Shown: piece after piece, positions 18,750 to 27,138 of the stretch
Layout: each line of letters starts with the position of its first letter
Numbering within the stretch: the stretch's first letter is position 1
Origin: Paucidesulfovibrio longus DSM 6739
Lineage (GTDB): Bacteria > Desulfobacterota > Desulfovibrionia > Desulfovibrionales > Desulfovibrionaceae
Assembly (NCBI RefSeq): GCF_000420485.1
Contig: NZ_ATVA01000013.1
Location: 263,894 to 327,893 of the forward strand
Length of the DNA stretch: 64,000 nt
Reading direction: 5' to 3'
Translations under genes and position numbers: made by a program
The notes under the pieces: generated by a model
Told to the model about the DNA's origin: nothing
Databases searched by the model: none
Seen by the model: the letters and a program-made list of their open reading frames with translations, nothing else

Positions 18750-19625
18750 TCATGAAACCTTGGCGACCGGCTCATCCCGGATCTCCAACCCCTTGGGGAC
18801 GACGCCCTCGCGCTCCTGCTCCCGCTTGCGGATCAGGTAGCGCTTCGTCAGGCCGCGCAGCGCTTCGGCATGCCCGGCTCTCTCTTCCGGACAAAGGAAA
18901 GAGCAGAGCTTTTTTTCCAGCTTGTAGGGATTTTGTTCGCGGCTGATGGCCACGACCCCTTCCATGATCAGCTTTTGATTGAGCAGCTCTGCTCCTGTGC
19001 GGAAATGGATGTTCTCTGCAACCGGGGCGAGCATGAGATTGCCTATGACCACTCCGTACAGGGTCGAGAGAAAGGCCACGGGAATGGATTCCAGGATCAC
19101 TGCGGTGTCGTTGATGCCCAGGAGCAGGCCGATGAGACCGATGACGCTTCCCGCCACGCCGAATGCCGGAGCGGTTCGGGCCATATTGCGGAAGATCCGT
19201 TCGCTCTGCTGACGGCGCAGACTGAAAAACGACATCTCCGTGGTCATGAAGTCTCGTATCTCGCGCTCCTTGTAATTATCCACGAGAAACATCAGCCCGT
19301 TGCGCAGAAAGGCGCTGGTGGTCTTCTCGCGCATCTGCTCCAGAGAGAGCACGCCGTCAACCTTGCTGCGCACCGAGAGATCGAGCAGGGTGGCCACGAT
19401 TTCCCCAGGCGTGACGAGCGGAGTCGCGTAGGCTTCGCGGGCTACTCCGGCGGCCCGGCGCACTTCGGGAAAGGGATAGCTGAGCAAGAGAGCTGCGGCC
19501 AACCCGGAAACGACCACCACCAACGCGGCGAAGTTCCAATATGCGGCCACGCCGCCCATGAGCCAGAAACTTGACGCGAAGGCCGCGCCCGCGAGGGCTA
19601 CGCCGATAAGATTTCGCCTGTTCAT
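18750..19625 (-). CDS. motA: MotA-like proton/ion channel subunit
   Basis: A 291-residue inner-membrane protein with four predicted helices: about 8-26, 32-52, 150-172 and 180-202. The long cytoplasmic loop between helices 2 and 3 and the segment MARTAPAFGVAGSVIGLIGLL match the MotA/TolQ/ExbB domain; length and loop position favour MotA. With the adjacent MotB-like protein it would form a stator that uses ion flow. It lies downstream of motB (12-nt spacer), the reverse of the usual motA-motB order. A flagellar stator is most likely, but a non-flagellar ion-driven role is possible. Confidence 0.75.
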   Translation of the reverse strand: MNRRNLIGVALAGAAFASSFWLMGGVAAYWNFAALVVVVSGLAAALLLSYPFPEVRRAAGVAREAYATPLVTPGEIVATLLDLSVRSKVDGVLSLEQMREKTTSAFLRNGLMFLVDNYKEREIRDFMTTEMSFFSLRRQQSERIFRNMARTAPAFGVAGSVIGLIGLLLGINDTAVILESIPVAFLSTLYGVVIGNLMLAPVAENIHFRTGAELLNQKLIMEGVVAISREQNPYKLEKKLCSFLCPEERAGHAEALRGLTKRYLIRKREQEREGVVPKGLEIRDEPVAKVS

Positions 19626-19637
19626 TGCAAAGCTCCT

Positions 19638-20342
19638 CTAACTCCCGGTATGAATGATGATCTCGACGCGCCGGTTGGCATCCTCATGCCCTGGGGAAAT
19701 GGACGGCAGTTCGGGAACGTACCCGCCGCGACCGGCTACGGAGAATCGGCTCGGCGCGATTCCGCCCTCTTCTATGAACCAGCGAGCCACGTTGGACGCG
19801 CGCTCCGCCGTGAGCTTGAAGCCTTGAACCCCGTCCGCCTCCTTGGCGTCGGCATACCCGATCACTTCGACCCCGCCCTGCGTCAGACGGATGATCTCGG
19901 CCACATCCGAAAGGTATTCTTTCGCATCGACCTGCAATTCCGTGCCGCCGCTCTTGAAAAACAGCCCACCGCGAAGCGTCACGCGCACCTGCTGCTCCTC
20001 GCGGACGACGGACACGCCGTTGGCCGTGGACTTGTAATAGACCTCGCGCCGCTCCTCCACAGGCATGCCTTCATTCCCGTTCCGTCCGGCAATGCGGGTG
20101 ATCAGCCCGTCCAGGCGATCCACCTGGCCGCGCGCTTCGCCCGGGGCCGTGCGCTGGCTGAACAGCACGACCACATCCTTATGGCGAACGGCAAAAATGT
20201 AGAGCACCACGAAGAGCACGAACATGACCATCATCAAATCCGCCCAGGGCACGGACCAGTGCCCCGCAGGACCATCCCCGTCTCCTGGCGTCATCGCGCC
20301 GAGAGGATCGTTCCGGAAGTATTGCTCGAAATCGCGCTGCAT
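19638..20342 (-). CDS. motB: MotB-like OmpA-domain stator protein
   Basis: A 234-residue protein. A short cytoplasmic N-terminus is followed by one membrane helix, VPWADLMMVMFVLFVVLYIF, whose Asp corresponds to the proton-carrying Asp of MotB. The periplasmic part ends in an OmpA/MotB peptidoglycan-binding domain (VIGYADAKEADG, LTAERASNVARWF, SVAGRGGYVPE, ANRRVEIII). The start at 20342 is preceded by AAGGAGAAA; an upstream extension in the same frame lacks family similarity. It is first in the two-gene operon. Confidence 0.8.
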   Translation of the reverse strand: MQRDFEQYFRNDPLGAMTPGDGDGPAGHWSVPWADLMMVMFVLFVVLYIFAVRHKDVVVLFSQRTAPGEARGQVDRLDGLITRIAGRNGNEGMPVEERREVYYKSTANGVSVVREEQQVRVTLRGGLFFKSGGTELQVDAKEYLSDVAEIIRLTQGGVEVIGYADAKEADGVQGFKLTAERASNVARWFIEEGGIAPSRFSVAGRGGYVPELPSISPGHEDANRRVEIIIHTGS

Positions 20343-20538
20343 GGCCTTTCTCCTTGAGCCGCCGCCCGTTGTGGACGGCTGAACCCTGCCTGAGACAAGC
20401 AATTCTCCTGCCAGCCATGAAAACATCATGGTTTCAGGATATTGTGAACAAGGCTCATACCGGATACGTTTTGAGGACAAAATTCCGTCGTCCAAAGGCG
20501 AGGTTGACATGCACGCAAGAAACAGTAGGAAACAAGGC

Positions 20539-21171
20539 ATGAAAACGCACCCCGCTCCCATTTCAACGAACCCCATCTACGCCACGCGAACCCCCATCGT
20601 CCTCGCTTCCGGCTCGCCCAGAAGACGCGACTTCCTGGCATCCCTCGGCCTTGAATTCCGCGTTGTGCCCAGCCTGGCCGAAGAACCGAACCCCACCCCC
20701 GGGGACAGCCCCGAAAGCTACGCGCAGCGCATGGCCGAAATGAAAGGGCGAGAAGTCGCGGAACGCCACCCCGACTGCGTGGTCATCGCCGCTGACACCG
20801 TGGTTGCGCTGGAGGGCATTCTCCTGGGCAAGCCGGACAACGACGAGGATGCCCTGCGCATGCTGCAACTCCTCACCGGTCGGACGCATCAGGTGGTCAC
20901 GGGGTGCTGTCTGCTGCTCCCAGGAGGCGAAAGCGCCGTTTTCCATGCCTGCACCGACGTCCGGATGCGCGCGGCTTCGCATGAAGAATTGGCGGCCTAC
21001 GTGGCGACGGGCGAACCCGCGGACAAGGCCGGAGCCTACGCCATCCAGGGCATCGGAGCCTTCCTCGTGGAGCATGTCCACGGCTCCTACACCAACGTCG
21101 TGGGCCTCCCGCTGGCGAGGGTGCTGGAAGTGTTGCTGAAGTGGGGAATCATCGTTCCGCAGCAAGGCTGA
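20539..21171 (+). CDS. maf: Maf family nucleotide pyrophosphatase
   Basis: A 210-residue cytoplasmic housecleaning enzyme that hydrolyses dTTP/UTP or modified nucleoside triphosphates to monophosphates. Motifs: LASGSPRRRDFLASLGL near the N-terminus (Ser-x-Arg-Arg), VIAADTVVALEG with the catalytic Asp, GKPDNDEDALRML, and EPADKAGAYAIQGIGAFLVE, then GSYTNVVGLPL. The start at 20539 has AGGA eight bases upstream; an in-frame ATG at 20509 is possible. It is transcribed away from motB. Confidence 0.92.
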   Translation: MKTHPAPISTNPIYATRTPIVLASGSPRRRDFLASLGLEFRVVPSLAEEPNPTPGDSPESYAQRMAEMKGREVAERHPDCVVIAADTVVALEGILLGKPDNDEDALRMLQLLTGRTHQVVTGCCLLLPGGESAVFHACTDVRMRAASHEELAAYVATGEPADKAGAYAIQGIGAFLVEHVHGSYTNVVGLPLARVLEVLLKWGIIVPQQG

Positions 21172-21572
21172 AAATACATTCAGAAGCCTCGCACGCGCAA
21201 AAAGTGCTCCTGCTCAACGGTCACGCAAATGCGATACCGGGCAAGGAAGCTTTGACGGTTGCGAATGCTTCTGTTGCGCGAAAAGAGAAAGCCTTCGCAG
21301 GGGAAGGCCATGAACAGGATGATCGAATCTGCTGGAAGAATAACAGGTTGATGTCCCCGTGCAAGACAGACATGTCGACCATCCTGGTGCATAGTGAACA
21401 GATGAACCACAAGAGCGACATGACCACTGCCTCCTGGAAGGGCCAAGTGTCGGGTTATGATCACCTCGCTACACGCAGCATTCGGCACTGACGAGCGTTC
21501 GCTCTTGGCCATCGCCCCCCAGGTCGGCGATGCGAGACGTGCGGCAGCAGAAACGAACAAGAGGAGGATGGA
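21172..21572. other. 401-bp gap without a recognisable gene
   Basis: The stretch is noticeably less GC-rich than the surrounding genes. The open frames on either strand give no recognisable protein and lack good ribosome binding sites. One small stem (GCCTTC 21291-21296 with GAAGGC 21303-21308) is present. The dinB ribosome binding site AAGAGGAGG lies at its right end. Confidence 0.5.
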
Positions 21573-22064
21573 ATGCAGGAGATCAAGGAGTTGCTTGCAG
21601 GCCTTCGCGGCGCCCCCACGGTACTGGCGAAACTTGTCGAGGGCATTTCGGCGGAACGGCTTCACGCCTGGCGCGGCAAAGGCTTCTGGACCATCGCCCA
21701 GCATGTGGCGCACCTGGCCGAAGTGCAGCCCATGCTCATGGAGCGGCTCGAACGCATGATCAGGGAAGACTGCCCCAAATTCGTGCCGTTCTTTCCGGAT
21801 GAAGACACGCAGGCGGCACCAAAACCGGAACTGGTTGTCGCCGACGCCCTCGACATCTTCCGGCGCGAACGAAGCCGCCAGCTTGCCCTGCTGGACGGGC
21901 TGGACGATGCCGCGTGGGGCAGAGAGGCCGAACACCCCGAATACGAGCGCTACGGCCTACGCATTCTCGTGCGACACATGCTCATGCACGAATACTGGCA
22001 CATGTACCGCATCGAGGAACTCTGGCTGACCAAGGACGAATATCTCACCCAGCTGGAAGGCTGA
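21573..22064 (+). CDS. DinB-like four-helix metalloprotein
   Basis: A 163-residue DinB/YfiT-like protein. The helical fold carries the three-His metal site: His in FWTIAQHVAHLAE (about residue 44) and two in MLMHEYWHMYRIEEL (about residues 139 and 143). Many relatives are thiol-dependent S-transferases (bacillithiol, mycothiol) or are of unknown function, so the reaction is not assignable. AAGAGGAGG precedes the start. Its 3' end overlaps the convergent hydrolase gene by 20 nt. Confidence 0.83.
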   Translation: MQEIKELLAGLRGAPTVLAKLVEGISAERLHAWRGKGFWTIAQHVAHLAEVQPMLMERLERMIREDCPKFVPFFPDEDTQAAPKPELVVADALDIFRRERSRQLALLDGLDDAAWGREAEHPEYERYGLRILVRHMLMHEYWHMYRIEELWLTKDEYLTQLEG

Positions 22065-22626
22065 ACGCGCGAAGCTCCGCTTCGAGCCGGGCAAGCCACA
22101 AGGCATAGCCGTCCGGAGCGAGATTCGGAGAAAGCGGGTTCATGAAGCCGTGCAGCCAGGGAGTCGCATGACAGGTCACGTTCGAATGTGCCGCAAGGGC
22201 GCGTCCCAAGGCGGCCACGTCGAAATGCGGCTCCCGGCACGGGATGACGGCATCCACGGGGCAACGCGGCGCACGTTCCGTCATGTGGCGAATGCCCGAA
22301 CCGTAGAAACAAAACGCGTGGGCGGGCAATGGTCCCGTGCCGCAGGCAAGGGCCCAGACCGCGGCGGCTCCGGCGCTGAAGCCGACGGCGCAGAACGGCT
22401 CCCCGCCCCATTCTTCCGCCCGGGCGGCAACGAGCTCCGCATACCGCTCCGGCCCGCAGTCGCGCAGAAAGCGGGCATAAGCGTCCTGTTCGGTCATGGG
22501 CCCAGGCCGAGCGCCGCAGTAGGGATCGACTACGGCCACCTTGCCGCCGCAAGCGGCAAGCAGCCGGGCCATCGCCTCCACATGCTCGTTGAGTCCGTAG
22601 ATTTCCGTTGCCAGCAACGTGTTCAT
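22045..22626 (-). CDS. putative alpha/beta hydrolase (dienelactone-hydrolase-like)
   Basis: A 193-residue protein of modest similarity to small alpha/beta hydrolases. The nucleophile elbow GFSAGAAAVWALA (G-x-S-x-G) lies about residue 83, and a late His in TPWLHGFMNP can serve as the catalytic base. Overall layout fits the dienelactone hydrolase group, but no substrate hint is present. It is convergent with the DinB gene and divergent from the small membrane protein. Confidence 0.62.
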   Translation of the reverse strand: MNTLLATEIYGLNEHVEAMARLLAACGGKVAVVDPYCGARPGPMTEQDAYARFLRDCGPERYAELVAARAEEWGGEPFCAVGFSAGAAAVWALACGTGPLPAHAFCFYGSGIRHMTERAPRCPVDAVIPCREPHFDVAALGRALAAHSNVTCHATPWLHGFMNPLSPNLAPDGYALWLARLEAELRAFSLPAG

Positions 22627-22676
22627 TCCACGACAACTTTGACATCCGCTCCTGGAGAAGGCAAGAAGGCGGCATC

Positions 22677-22943
22677 ATGGAATATTACGATGTCATCGGT
22701 CTGACCGGATCATCATTGATCATCCTCGCCTATTTTCTGCTGCAAGTCGAAAAGCTGCGCAGCAATTCCATCACCTATTCCGCCGTCAATCTGCTCGGCG
22801 CGCTCTTCATTCTCTATTCGCTCTGCTTCGAGTTCAATCTTGCGGCCGCGTTCATCGAAGGCGTCTGGACCGTCATCAGCATCATCGGCATCTGGAAGGG
22901 ACTTCGCTCCCGACGCGCAAGCGCCCGCGAACGGGCGCGATGA
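22677..22943 (+). CDS. small three-helix membrane protein (CBU_0592-like)
   Basis: An 88-residue integral membrane protein. Three hydrophobic helices (about 5-23, 32-50, 55-73) are followed by a basic Arg-rich tail. Sequence features such as GLTGSSLIILAYFLLQ and SITYSAVNLLGALFILYSL resemble the CBU_0592 family of uncharacterised small membrane proteins. An AAGGCGG site precedes the ATG. It lies upstream of pgpA. Confidence 0.6.
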   Translation: MEYYDVIGLTGSSLIILAYFLLQVEKLRSNSITYSAVNLLGALFILYSLCFEFNLAAAFIEGVWTVISIIGIWKGLRSRRASARERAR

Positions 22944-23046
22944 CCCGCCGCAGGCGACAGCGGGACACAGGCCAAGTCGGCTTGCAAGCAGAGTCGGCAT
23001 GTGCAAGGAAGCCCGGCAAAAGACGAACATGCCCAAAGGAGAGGAT

Positions 23047-23556
23047 ATGACCGCTTCGAAAAACAGCTTCGCCCTGCATCTGGCCACGCTCGGCCCCATC
23101 GGCAACATTCCCTTCGCCCCCGGCACCTGGGGCTCGGCAGCCGCGGTGCTGCTGGCTCCCTTCTGTTTCGTGCCGCTGCCGCTTTGGGCCCGGCTTCTCG
23201 TGCTCCTGGCGGTCTTCGCGGTGGGCACCTGGGCTGCGAGCCGTGCCGAAACCGCCCTGGGGCAGACGGATCCCGGCTGCGTGGTCATCGACGAGGTGCT
23301 CGGCCAGTGGACAGCGCTGCTGCCCGCCACGATCCCGACCATCATCCGTTATCCCCGGCTGTGGGAATACGCCCTGGCCTTTGCGCTTTTCCGTTTTTTC
23401 GACATCCTCAAGCCTTTCCCCATCCGCCAGGTGGAGCGCAAGCTTCCCGGCGGCCTGGGCGTCATGGCCGACGACCTCGTCGCAGGCATCTTCGCCGCCC
23501 TGGGACTTTGGCTGATTCCTCTCGGCCTGAAGCTGATCGGCCTGCCCTTGCCCTGA
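23047..23556 (+). CDS. pgpA: phosphatidylglycerophosphatase A
   Basis: A 169-residue inner-membrane enzyme that removes phosphate from phosphatidylglycerophosphate to give phosphatidylglycerol. Family motifs: GPIGNIPFAPGTWGSAAAVL near the N-terminus, DPGCVVIDEVLGQW in the middle (the catalytic acidic residues), FDILKPFPIRQVE and GLGVMADDLVAG towards the end. AAAGGAG immediately precedes the ATG at 23047, which decides the start over an ATG 18 nt upstream. Confidence 0.92.
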   Translation: MTASKNSFALHLATLGPIGNIPFAPGTWGSAAAVLLAPFCFVPLPLWARLLVLLAVFAVGTWAASRAETALGQTDPGCVVIDEVLGQWTALLPATIPTIIRYPRLWEYALAFALFRFFDILKPFPIRQVERKLPGGLGVMADDLVAGIFAALGLWLIPLGLKLIGLPLP

Positions 23557-23576
23557 CTTGTCCTGGCCACGGACAG

Positions 23577-23612
23577 AAAAACGCCGCGTCTCCTCTTCGG
23601 AAACGCGGCGTT
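23577..23612 (-). terminator. intrinsic terminator of the tol-pal operon
   Basis: A 10-bp stem (23580-23589 with 23603-23612) is followed, on the minus strand, by a run of T. It sits about 27 nt after the pal stop codon, and may also stop rightward transcription from pgpA less efficiently. Confidence 0.85.
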
Positions 23613-23638
23613 GCAGTGTACGATCCAGGATCTACGAT

Positions 23639-24184
23639 CTATTGGAAAACACGGAACTGGTCGCGGCGGTTCTTGGCCCAGGCCTGCTCGCTCTGACCGG
23701 ATTCCAGCGGGTTCTCCTCGCCGAAGCTGACGATGGAGAGCCGATCCGGGGCAACGCCCAGTATAACGAGATAGTCGTAAGCGGCGCGAGCGCGACGCTC
23801 GCCCAGGGCGAGGTTGTATTCCACGGTACCGCGCTCGTCGCAATACCCCTCAACAACCATGGTCAAGTCGGTGTACTGCTTGAGAACGTCCGCCTTGGCC
23901 TGGAGCACCTGACGGCTCTCCGGGGTCAGCTCGTTCGAGTCGAAGGCGAAGAAGATCATGGTGGTCAGGTCATGGACAGCCTGAGCCTTTTTCTGCGCAC
24001 GCAGCTCTTCCTCGGTCAGGGTAGAGGAGGACTGTTGGCTGCCCCAATCCACGGGCTCTTCCACGACTTCGACCTTGGTCGCTCCCGGAGGCATGGTCTC
24101 CGTGCGTTTCTTCGCGCAGCCGACAAGGAGGGCTGCGGTAACGCTCAACACAAGAACCATCATCAACATACGCTTGCTGCTCAT
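23639..24184 (-). CDS. pal: peptidoglycan-associated lipoprotein
   Basis: A 181-residue outer-membrane lipoprotein of the Tol-Pal system. Lipobox LLVGC gives acylation at Cys 23. The OmpA-type peptidoglycan-binding domain occupies about residues 75-181 (IFFAFDSNELTPESRQVL; VEGYCDERGTVEYNLALGER with the Asp and Arg that hold meso-diaminopimelate). AAGGAGAGG is the ribosome binding site. It is last in the tol operon, 132 nt after tolB, and is followed by the terminator; the longer spacer may hold a second promoter. Confidence 0.95.
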   Translation of the reverse strand: MSSKRMLMMVLVLSVTAALLVGCAKKRTETMPPGATKVEVVEEPVDWGSQQSSSTLTEEELRAQKKAQAVHDLTTMIFFAFDSNELTPESRQVLQAKADVLKQYTDLTMVVEGYCDERGTVEYNLALGERRARAAYDYLVILGVAPDRLSIVSFGEENPLESGQSEQAWAKNRRDQFRVFQ

Positions 24185-24316
24185 GTCCTCTCCTTAACGC
24201 TGCCGCCCACGCTGCGGGTTGTTATCTGCTCAAGGGGCTGAAATCGTATTTCAAGCCCATGCAAACTTGTACCTTCTCCACAACAAAAATCAAGTCCCCA
24301 GAAAAAATGTTGCTTC

Positions 24317-25660
24317 TTAATACTTGATTCGCGAGGTGTCCCAGGAGGGAGCCGTTGCCTCGCCTGCTCCGGTGGGCACGAGCTTCGGTTCGTCCCCATG
24401 CCGGGTGGTCAAGTAAATCTGGTATTGCCCTCCCCTGTTGGAAGAGAATGCGATGAAATAACCGTCCGGTCCGAAAGCGGGTTCTTCGTCGCTGCCGGGG
24501 CCGAAGGTGATCTGCTTTTCCTGTCCGGTGATCAGGTCGTGCACGAAAATCTTGTGCCCGCCCGGCAACTGCCTGGAAAAGGCGATGTAGCGGCCGTCCG
24601 GACTGAGGCAGGGACTCGTGTTGTATTTGCCCTCGTAGGTCACCCGCTTGACTTCCCCGGTGCTCATCTCCTTGACGAAGATGTGCGGATTTCCGCGGCT
24701 GTCCGAAACGAACGCCATGCGCAGGCCCTTGCTGTCGAAACTCGGCGAGACTTCGATGGAGCGGCTGTCCGCCAGAGGTTCCATGATCTTGAACGACTTG
24801 GAAAGACGATAGATGTCGGGCTGTCCCTTGATGGCCAGGGTCACCGCCACGTCCCCGTCCGGAAGGAAAGCGGGACTGATGACGGTGAAGCCGGGGAAGG
24901 TGCGCATGGTGACCTTGCCCGTGGCGCGGGTGAGCACGCCGAGGCTGTGCGATTTCTCGCCGACGTGGGTGAAGATGATCCTGCGGCCTTCCTTGTCCCA
25001 TTCCGGACTCAGGTTGATGCCGCCCGTCTTGGTCGCCTGCTTGAGATTGCGCCCCTGGGGGCTGACCGTGAATATCTCGCGCCCGCCGGGAACCTTGCGC
25101 ACGAAGGCCAGGTCGGAGTTGAAGAATCCGCTGCGCCCGGTGAGCGCGCGCATGAATTCGGCGCAAAAGGCGTCCGCGGCCAGCGGGGTTTTCTGCGCGT
25201 CCAGGCCGGGATACGCCTTGCCAACGAGCCTGCGCCCGCTGAGCGTGTCATAGACGCGCGCCTGCACGCTGTTGCCTTCCCAGCCCATGGTCACGATCAA
25301 GTCCACCTTGGCCAGGCGCAGCGGGCGAAGGTCGATCTCCTCGATGCGAACCCCCTTGCTCGGATCGCCGCCGAGCAGCTCGCTCACGGGCGTGGTTTGC
25401 AGGAACGGCAGAAAATCGAGATCCTGGCGCACGTATTTCTCGAACTCGGCGGCCAGGTTCGGCGGCAGGCCGCCCTTGAGGTCGCGCGGGGGAAGAATGA
25501 CGAGGCTCAGCTTGCGCTGGCCAGGGCCGAAAATATCCACGCTGACCCCGCCGGTCTGGGCAAAGGCGGGAATCGTCCCCGCAAGACAGGACAAGACCAG
25601 CAGGCAGACAAGAGGGAACAGCATTCGCAGACTGCGGGCAGATCGGTTCACATGTTTCAT
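24317..25660 (-). CDS. tolB: Tol-Pal system protein TolB
   Basis: A 447-residue periplasmic protein. A signal peptide (cleavage near A-F-A, residue 34) is followed by a TolB-N domain (about 35-165) and a six-bladed PD40 beta propeller. The propeller repeats are clear: SPEWDKEGRRIIFTHVG, SPSFDSKGLRMAFVS, SPCLSPDGRYIAFSR, EPAFGPDGYFIAFSS. The propeller binds Pal and the N-terminal part interacts with TolA. The tolA stop is 11 nt upstream. Confidence 0.95.
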   Translation of the reverse strand: MKHVNRSARSLRMLFPLVCLLVLSCLAGTIPAFAQTGGVSVDIFGPGQRKLSLVILPPRDLKGGLPPNLAAEFEKYVRQDLDFLPFLQTTPVSELLGGDPSKGVRIEEIDLRPLRLAKVDLIVTMGWEGNSVQARVYDTLSGRRLVGKAYPGLDAQKTPLAADAFCAEFMRALTGRSGFFNSDLAFVRKVPGGREIFTVSPQGRNLKQATKTGGINLSPEWDKEGRRIIFTHVGEKSHSLGVLTRATGKVTMRTFPGFTVISPAFLPDGDVAVTLAIKGQPDIYRLSKSFKIMEPLADSRSIEVSPSFDSKGLRMAFVSDSRGNPHIFVKEMSTGEVKRVTYEGKYNTSPCLSPDGRYIAFSRQLPGGHKIFVHDLITGQEKQITFGPGSDEEPAFGPDGYFIAFSSNRGGQYQIYLTTRHGDEPKLVPTGAGEATAPSWDTSRIKY

Positions 25661-25671
25661 GACGAGCGGAC

Positions 25672-26664
25672 CTATCTCTCCAATGGGTTGAAATTGATGA
25701 CGATGACGCGCAGGTCATCTCGTTGCGGCGCGGGAACGCGCTCCGTGTCGGCCACGGCCCGCAGCACCGAATCGTCATAGCTTTCTCTTCCCGAAGACTT
25801 GACGAGCCGGTATTGCGATATGGTTCCGTCCTTCTCGATGGTCACTTCCACGGAAGCCAGCAAGCCCTCGTCCGCGCCGTAGCCGGGGAAGGACCAGTTC
25901 TTCTTGATGGTCTGGGCCACGATGTCCAGATAGACCGCGGCGAAACCTGAGCCGCCGTCGCCGCCCTGGCCGCCGGAGCCTGTCTGTCCGGTTTCATAAA
26001 TATCGCCGACATCCTTGGAAAACGAAGCCAGCTCGTCCGCAAGCGCCTGTTGTTCGCGGTCTTTGCGCTGCTGCTCGGCCTGGGCCTTTTTCTGGGCGGC
26101 CGTCAGCTCCGGCTTGGCGGCAGGCGCGGGCTTGGCTTCCGGCTTCTTGGCCGTTTCGGCCGATTTGTCGGGCTTTGGTTCCGGCTTCTTCGTCGGTTCC
26201 GGCTGTTTTTCCGGCTCCTTCTTTTTCGGGTCGGTCTTGGGGCTGATTTCCTTGGCCGGTTCTTGTTTCGGCTCCGGCTTCGGCTCGGGCTTCGGCTCGG
26301 GCTTCGGCTCGGGCTTCGGCTCCGGTTTCGGCTCCGGTTTCGGAGGCTGCGGAACAACGGCCGCCGGCTTGGGAGGCTCCGGCTTGGGAGCTTCGGGTAC
26401 GCTGACCGGTTCCGGCGCGGCAGGCTCTACGGGTGCTGCCTCCGCCTTGGGCTGTTCCGGCGCGGGAGTCGGCTTCGCCGTTTCCACGGGCTGGGGCTTG
26501 GCCTTGGCCGGACCGGGTCTGCCGGGATTCAGGGAAACCAGGTTGACCGTATACGCAGGCCTGTCCAGATCGACACGCGCAGTGGAAAACTCCGGCCCGA
26601 AAATCATCAGGGCCGCGATGGCGGTGTGCAGGAGCAGGGAAAAGAGAATACCAGTCTTGTGCAT
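25672..26664 (-). CDS. tolA: TolA/TonB-like energy transducer with long Pro/Lys linker
   Basis: A 330-residue protein linking the inner-membrane TolQ/TolR motor to TolB/Pal. One N-terminal membrane helix (about 7-24) contains a His as in TolA/TonB anchors. A very long periplasmic linker (about 45-200) rich in Pro, Glu, Lys and Ala follows, including a run of PEPK repeats, then an Ala/Gln/Lys-rich helical part. The C-terminal domain (about 240-330: VYLDIVAQTIKKNWSFPG; VEVTIEKDGTISQYRLVKSS) is of TonB-C/TolA-III type. Position between tolR and tolB supports TolA; the tail itself reads as TonB-like. Confidence 0.82.
   Translation of the reverse strand: MHKTGILFSLLLHTAIAALMIFGPEFSTARVDLDRPAYTVNLVSLNPGRPGPAKAKPQPVETAKPTPAPEQPKAEAAPVEPAAPEPVSVPEAPKPEPPKPAAVVPQPPKPEPKPEPKPEPKPEPKPEPKPEPKQEPAKEISPKTDPKKKEPEKQPEPTKKPEPKPDKSAETAKKPEAKPAPAAKPELTAAQKKAQAEQQRKDREQQALADELASFSKDVGDIYETGQTGSGGQGGDGGSGFAAVYLDIVAQTIKKNWSFPGYGADEGLLASVEVTIEKDGTISQYRLVKSSGRESYDDSVLRAVADTERVPAPQRDDLRVIVINFNPLER
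26264..26345 (-). repeat. 12-bp tandem repeat encoding Pro-Glu-Pro-Lys units in tolA
   Basis: About six copies of a 12-bp unit (plus strand GGCTTCGGCTCG with C/T variants) lie in phase with the reading frame and encode a run of Pro-Glu-Pro-Lys. Such repeats form an extended stiff rod and are prone to copy-number change. Confidence 0.85.
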
Positions 26665-26697
26665 GGCGCGCCCGAAGGCGATGACCTCATGGGCCGT

Positions 26698-27135
26698 TTA
26701 GTTGGCTTTCTTGTCCTTGTCGCGTTTCTTGGGCTGCTCCGCCACCACGCCGAGGGTCTCGATGCCCGCGGCCTTGGCCTCGCCCATGACCTCAACCACC
26801 AGACCGTAATTCACGGCCTTGTCCGCCCGCAGATACAGCTCTTTTTTCTGCTCGACGACATGCTTCACGAGCATGTCCTCCAACTGATCGAGCTGGACCT
26901 CGTAATCGTCGAGAAAAATATGCCCTTGCGCGTCCACGCTGAGCACCAGATGGTCCTTGTCCTGGGGCAGGTTCTGAACGGCCTTTGTCTGCGGCAGCTC
27001 CACCTGCACGCCCTGCGTGAGCATGGGCGCGGTGACCATGAAAATAATCAGGAGCACGAGCATCACGTCCACAAAGGGCGTGACGTTGATTTCCGCAAGC
27101 AGGCCGTCCTTGTCGCCGCCGGAGAGCATGCCCAT
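26698..27135 (-). CDS. tolR: TolR/ExbD-type biopolymer transport protein
   Basis: A 145-residue inner-membrane protein with one helix, [20 protein letters not shown] (about residues 16-36), containing the conserved Asp of the proton channel. A periplasmic domain follows. An unusual Lys-rich tail ([11 protein letters not shown]) ends the protein. Its start is 3 nt from the tolQ stop, so it is co-translated with tolQ. Confidence 0.93.
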   Translation of the reverse strand: MGMLSGGDKDGLLAEINVTPFVDVMLVLLIIFMVTAPMLTQGVQVELPQTKAVQNLPQDKDHLVLSVDAQGHIFLDDYEVQLDQLEDMLVKHVVEQKKELYLRADKAVNYGLVVEVMGEAKAAGIETLGVVAEQPKKRDKDKKAN

Positions 27136-27138
27136 GGC

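Noticed and set aside
21141-21491. A 116-codon open frame overlapping the end of maf
   Set aside because: No family similarity, atypical composition, no ribosome binding site; its first part is the shadow of maf.
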